Below, one piece after another: positions 60,100 to 64,000 of a stretch of DNA of 64,000 nt. The notes below the pieces were generated by a model. That model was not told the DNA's origin and did not search any database. It saw only the letters and a list, made by a program, of their open reading frames with translations. A program made the translations under genes and the position numbers. Each line of letters begins with the position of its first letter. Position 1 is the first letter of the stretch. Source of the stretch: Candidatus Pacearchaeota archaeon (GTDB taxonomy: Archaea; Nanoarchaeota; Nanoarchaeia; Pacearchaeales; GW2011-AR1); contig JALOBX010000004.1 in the NCBI GenBank assembly GCA_023228065.1, positions 1 to 64,000 on the forward strand. Direction: 5' to 3'.

Positions 60100-62544
60100 A
60101 TGAGGAAAATTTTTAGAAAAGTATCGGCAATCGCGGCTAGCGCATTAATGGTTGGAATGACTATGGGTGTTGCTGCAGCAGCTAACTATCCCGCACCTTT
60201 CGTTGCTGGAGGAGCTGCAGACGTAGCAGTAGTCTATGGTACAGGCGCTGGTGTTTCTTCACTTGATTTAATTCAAGCAGGAAATATTCAGTCTAATTTA
60301 CAATCATATATGGGCAGTGGCAGCGGTAGTACGGTAGTAAGCGGAACTGCATGGCAAGTTGCAACAAGTTCTGATATGCTAGAAATAAATGAGCCAATCA
60401 ACGATGTAGACACTTATATTGGAAGTTCTGACTTTAGTTTATTAACAACAGAGTCAATTTCTAATGAAAAGGGTGATGCTACATATGAGCAATTCCTTTA
60501 TTTTGAACAAGACCCTAATAACAACGCTTCAGTTATTTATACAGAAGATGATGATGATAACATAGGATTATTTTTCTATGTTCCTAGTAATGCTGTAATT
60601 GCAAGATATGTTATGGACTTTACCACTAACTTAAAATCAGATATAGAAACAGACAGTAAATTATCTGACATAGAGGATAAAATGATAACATTCTTAGGTA
60701 AAACCTACACAATTACTGATGCTACTAATGGTTCATCAGGAGTAGAATTAACATTGATGAGCGGAGCTTTAGGAGGAACTGTTCAAGAGGGATCTCCATT
60801 AACTGTAAATGGTTATACTGTTGAGGTTCAAGTTTCAAGCAGTACTGCAGCACAATTCACTATAACTTCCGCAAGCGGAACTGAAACAACAGATAAAATG
60901 AACAAAGGCGACATTGAAAAATTAGCTGATGGAAATTATTTGGCTGTTACAGATATCAGCTATGAAGGTTATGCTGAAGGAAATCAGCAGGCTACATTCT
61001 ATATCGGAGCAGACAAGATGGAATGGAAAAATAGCAATGATATGGTTGTAAATGGTGAAACAATTGGTGAAGCAGCAGTAGTAATATCTTCAAGTTATGT
61101 TGGAACAGATATTTCAATAAGTGAAATTTCTATTAATATGACTGCAGAGGACGATTTATATGTCCCTCTGGGAGGAAAACTAAGTGAAAATAGTAACTTA
61201 GATGAACCTGAAGTATTAGTAAGTCAGAATTGGGATATACAATTTGCAGGATTAGCAGCAGTAGATTATGAGGACATAAGCCTTAAGATTTCTGAATCTG
61301 ACCAGCAATACACTTTGAGATTTAATAACTACAATGGTGATGAAGTTGTATTACCATTAGTATATACAAATGCTTCAGGAGTATTTGGTGGAGATAAAGC
61401 AGATCACAGATTAGTCTTAGATGCTGATGGTTCTCAACATGGAGGAAATATCACTAAGAATGATTATTTTATCCTTAACACTGCTGACCCAGTTACTGCA
61501 TCAAACGATGCAAAAACAATTGTAGTTCAATATAAAGGAGCTGATGATACAGATAGTACTGATCCAAAAGCAACTTTCAAATTGAATCCTGGTGCAGGAC
61601 AAGTAGATGAAGTAATGTCTATTGCTTCAACAGGAAGTTTCACATTGAAGACAGCTGGAGGAACTTTCACCTTTATAAATGCTTCAACAGGTATAAACGA
61701 TGACTTTGATATAACATTAAGTGGTGCTGGTGATTATAGTGATGGATCAGGAGAAAATCTAAGTTGTTCACAATATATCAGAACACAGTATAACACTTTG
61801 ATTAATATCACTGATGGTTTGCTTGAAAATGCAACTTGGATGGGATCAGACTCTGCAGCTTATGGAGCATCATGGACCATCAATGTAACAATTGATGACT
61901 CTAATAGAGATGGTGATAGCTTTACCCTTCCTTCAGAAGGACAGGTATTCCATGTAACAATTGCTAACACAACAACTGATGCAGCAGCTACATTCGCTGC
62001 AACAAGTGCTTGGTTAACAGATCCATCTAACAGTGATGTACAAAAATACATTAACAGATATGGAGCTGAAGTCACAAAGACAGATCCGTCTGATTCTCCT
62101 GCAAGTATAGAGGCTAAAGTACCTAAGAGTATTGTAAACCCCTTAGTATACATAACAACAGGAGAGGGTGTTAGTGTTTCTACAACAACAGCTGGAACTC
62201 AACTTGGAGAAGTTCTTGTAAAGGACTCTGAAGTTAGTTCTGTAAGTTCAAAGAACTTAATTGTTGTTGGAGGTAGCTGTATTAACTCAGTTGCTGCTAG
62301 TTTATTAGGAGCAACTTGTGGAAGCGATTTCACAGACAAGACAGGAGTTGGTTCAAATCAATTTTTGATCCAAAGCCTAGCAAGCACTTACTCAAGTGGT
62401 AAGGTTGCTTTAGTTGTCGCTGGTTATGAAGCTGCTGACACTGTAAACGCTGCTACTTACTTAAGAAATCAAGTTATTGATACAACTGTAGGCAAGAAGT
62501 ACAAAGGAACTTCTGCTACAAGTGCTGAATTACAAGTAGCTTAA
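60100..62544 (+). CDS. S-layer protein (MJ-type)
   Basis: 814 residues. Signal peptide (KVSAIAASALMVGMTMGVAAAA, about 7-28), then NYPAPFV and AVVYGTGAGVSSLDLIQAGNIQSNL, the start of MJ/Woesearchaeal S-layer proteins. The end has VVGGSCINSVAASLLG and GKVALVVAGYEAADTVNAATYLRNQ, the family's paired cell-wall-binding-like halves. The middle is Thr/Ser/Asp-rich and beta-structured with some sequons. It forms the outer protein lattice. The leader is structured and has a strong ribosome binding site, in keeping with high expression. No C-terminal membrane helix is seen. Confidence 0.9.
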   Translation: MRKIFRKVSAIAASALMVGMTMGVAAAANYPAPFVAGGAADVAVVYGTGAGVSSLDLIQAGNIQSNLQSYMGSGSGSTVVSGTAWQVATSSDMLEINEPINDVDTYIGSSDFSLLTTESISNEKGDATYEQFLYFEQDPNNNASVIYTEDDDDNIGLFFYVPSNAVIARYVMDFTTNLKSDIETDSKLSDIEDKMITFLGKTYTITDATNGSSGVELTLMSGALGGTVQEGSPLTVNGYTVEVQVSSSTAAQFTITSASGTETTDKMNKGDIEKLADGNYLAVTDISYEGYAEGNQQATFYIGADKMEWKNSNDMVVNGETIGEAAVVISSSYVGTDISISEISINMTAEDDLYVPLGGKLSENSNLDEPEVLVSQNWDIQFAGLAAVDYEDISLKISESDQQYTLRFNNYNGDEVVLPLVYTNASGVFGGDKADHRLVLDADGSQHGGNITKNDYFILNTADPVTASNDAKTIVVQYKGADDTDSTDPKATFKLNPGAGQVDEVMSIASTGSFTLKTAGGTFTFINASTGINDDFDITLSGAGDYSDGSGENLSCSQYIRTQYNTLINITDGLLENATWMGSDSAAYGASWTINVTIDDSNRDGDSFTLPSEGQVFHVTIANTTTDAAATFAATSAWLTDPSNSDVQKYINRYGAEVTKTDPSDSPASIEAKVPKSIVNPLVYITTGEGVSVSTTTAGTQLGEVLVKDSEVSSVSSKNLIVVGGSCINSVAASLLGATCGSDFTDKTGVGSNQFLIQSLASTYSSGKVALVVAGYEAADTVNAATYLRNQVIDTTVGKKYKGTSATSAELQVA

Positions 62545-62636
62545 ATCAATTTTTTTTATTTTTCTTTTTCTTTTATTTTTTAACTTCCAGCGAGAGCCAT
62601 AATAAACTTTTTATATTGAAAATTCATTAGATAAAA

Positions 62637-63212
62637 ATGAGGAAGATAATCTCTAAAGAAAAATCTGAAAAAAAGAGTAAAAGGAATCAGATGGCTATTG
62701 GACTTGTTTTAATATTAATTATGTTTTTTAGTTTGCTGGGATATTCTTTTAACAGAACTGAAGAAGGAAGCGAAGGAAAAATAATTTATAATGGAATAGA
62801 ATTTTTAAAAGAACAAGGATTATGGAAAGCAAAGATAGAAAATTTATTATTTTCTTTTCAATATAATCCTAATGAAGTAAATAAAATTAATTCTATTTTA
62901 AATCCTATAGAGAATTATTATGATAAACCGCTGTATATTTATTCTGAAAGCAGTGATGCAGGAACAGAAATATACAGGAATTTATTCTACCACAATCAAA
63001 TAATAGAAAGGATGCAATATGCATGTCTTGAAGAAGAGAAATGTGAAGAAAATTACCCTGTAAAAGATTGTACTAATAATTTTATTATAATAAAAGAAGG
63101 AGAAAATACAGAAGTAAGGCAACAGGATAATTGTGTATTTATCGAGGGAAAAGAAGAAGAATTAATCAAGTTAACAGATAGTTTTTTATTTAGAATAATT
63201 GGAGTACAATAA
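62637..63212 (+). CDS. Membrane-anchored protein of unknown function (191 aa)
   Basis: A very basic head (RKIISKEKSEKKSKRNQ) is followed by one membrane helix (MAIGLVLILIMFFSLLGYSF, about 20-38) and an outer domain with FSFQYNPNEVNKINS and a Cys-containing end (ACLEEEKCEENYPVKDC). The helix orientation puts most of the chain outside. It lies behind the S-layer gene and may share its transcript or be cell-envelope related. Family not recognised. Confidence 0.6.
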   Translation: MRKIISKEKSEKKSKRNQMAIGLVLILIMFFSLLGYSFNRTEEGSEGKIIYNGIEFLKEQGLWKAKIENLLFSFQYNPNEVNKINSILNPIENYYDKPLYIYSESSDAGTEIYRNLFYHNQIIERMQYACLEEEKCEENYPVKDCTNNFIIIKEGENTEVRQQDNCVFIEGKEEELIKLTDSFLFRIIGVQ

Positions 63213-63259
63213 ACCTTATAAAAGAGGTTTCTTTTTTAAAAAAAACTATTAAGTATAAA

Positions 63260-64000
63260 ATGGCAATAAAAAAGAGCACAAGAAAAAAAGGAAAAAAAGA
63301 AGCAGTAAAGAAGGAAAAAGTTTGCGAGATTTTTGAAGTTGAAAAAGACGGCAAAGAAAAAATAATTGAAAGTTGTGGAGTGGAAAAAGAAAAAATCGCT
63401 TCAAAAGAACAAGTAAAAAAAGAGTATAAAATATTCAAAGCAATTATAATTGCAATGATGTTATTTATCTTAATGTTTCTAGCTTTTTTATGGATAATAA
63501 ATTCTCAAAATAAATTTAATGTTGGGGGAGTGATATTTAATGTAGATAAAACTGCATTAGCAGGAATAACAGTCTACAGAACTTCTTTGCCGGTTTACGG
63601 GAAAAGTGAAATCACAGGAAGAACAGTCACTGCAGAATATAATTTTTGGTTAAGAAATGATCCAAGAACATTAAAACAAATTGATTTTAATGGATATCTT
63701 TCATTAAAGAAAAATATGGTAATTAATATGACAGACGAATTTAATTGTGAAGGTGATGGAGTAATTGCAGTTGCGAATTTGCTTAAACTTTATGAGATAA
63801 TAGGAACTACAGTAATAAAAGATGAGAATGCAACTTGTGATAACACTGGAAGATATACTTTGTTGAATATTGAAGCTGGAGAAGAAACAAAAGTAGAAAA
63901 GTTTGGACCTGCATGTTATACAATTTATATAAAGGACTGCGATATTCTTAAGGGAACAGAAAGATTTATGCTGGAGACTTTTATCAAGGTAACTGAAAAA
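63260..64000 (+). CDS. Membrane-anchored protein, continues past the window (partial)
   Basis: ATG at 63260; the open frame runs to the window edge (247 residues seen). A Lys-rich cytoplasmic head (MAIKKSTRKKGKKEAV) of about 55 residues is followed by one membrane helix (AIIIAMMLFILMFLAFLWII, about 62-82) and an extracellular beta-rich domain (VGGVIFNVDKTALAGITVYRTSLPVYG) with cysteines. It is probably a partner of the gene before it. Family not recognised. Confidence 0.65.
   Translation, partial: MAIKKSTRKKGKKEAVKKEKVCEIFEVEKDGKEKIIESCGVEKEKIASKEQVKKEYKIFKAIIIAMMLFILMFLAFLWIINSQNKFNVGGVIFNVDKTALAGITVYRTSLPVYGKSEITGRTVTAEYNFWLRNDPRTLKQIDFNGYLSLKKNMVINMTDEFNCEGDGVIAVANLLKLYEIIGTTVIKDENATCDNTGRYTLLNIEAGEETKVEKFGPACYTIYIKDCDILKGTERFMLETFIKVTEK

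Overview
The window is an AT-rich archaeal genome segment, most likely from a DPANN lineage close to Woesearchaeota or Pacearchaeota. Evidence for Archaea: archaeal ribosomal proteins S19e, L39e and L31e, PCNA, a PriS-type primase, TrmY, Cbf5, an archaeal-type RNase P RNA, a MJ-type S-layer protein and a form III-like RuBisCO. Evidence for a DPANN-like genome: the primase small subunit is fused to an iron-sulfur PriL C-terminal domain, and there are many short membrane proteins and large Cys-rich surface proteins. The assignment is inferred from gene content; no search was run.

Layout. 1-1815 is the 3' part of 23S rRNA, with no 5S or tRNA behind it. 1.9-5.2 kb is a small defence patch: an AbrB/PIN toxin-antitoxin-like pair, and a CcrM/HinfI-like adenine methyltransferase facing a nuclease that is probably its restriction partner. 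5.2-8.2 kb holds small membrane proteins, a histidine phosphatase, a Holliday-junction-resolvase-related nuclease and an RRM protein. 8284-12853 is an intact-looking transposon with 17-bp inverted ends and a 9-bp target duplication. It has an IS4-type transposase and, as cargo, a zinc-ribbon protein plus a two-gene BcgI-like restriction-modification system.

12.9-25.9 kb carries a winged-helix/7-TM pair, two paralogous sequon-rich beta-propeller surface proteins, RNase P RNA, tRNA-Phe(GAA), CysS, RuBisCO, a Nudix hydrolase with an in-frame palindromic insertion, stand-alone NFACT-R and YhbY RNA-binding proteins, and a thioredoxin-fold membrane protein. 26-46.8 kb is mostly housekeeping: a HerA-like ATPase, the S19e-L39e-L31e operon, a radical SAM protein, Cbf5, TrmY, RNase HI, LysS, a histone-fold protein, primase and PCNA. 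Among these are a ComEA-like membrane protein and two large surface proteins.

46.9-59.3 kb is the most unusual part: nine consecutive same-strand genes for exported or membrane-anchored proteins. Two cassettes each start with a QVTIF-type protein. In the first, a single 1300-residue Cys-rich protein follows; in the second, the same content is split between two genes. Four pilin-like or pseudopilin-like proteins come next. I propose this as an undescribed archaeal surface apparatus. Behind it lie a winged-helix regulator, a long hairpin-rich leader, the S-layer gene and two more membrane-anchored genes that run to the window edge.
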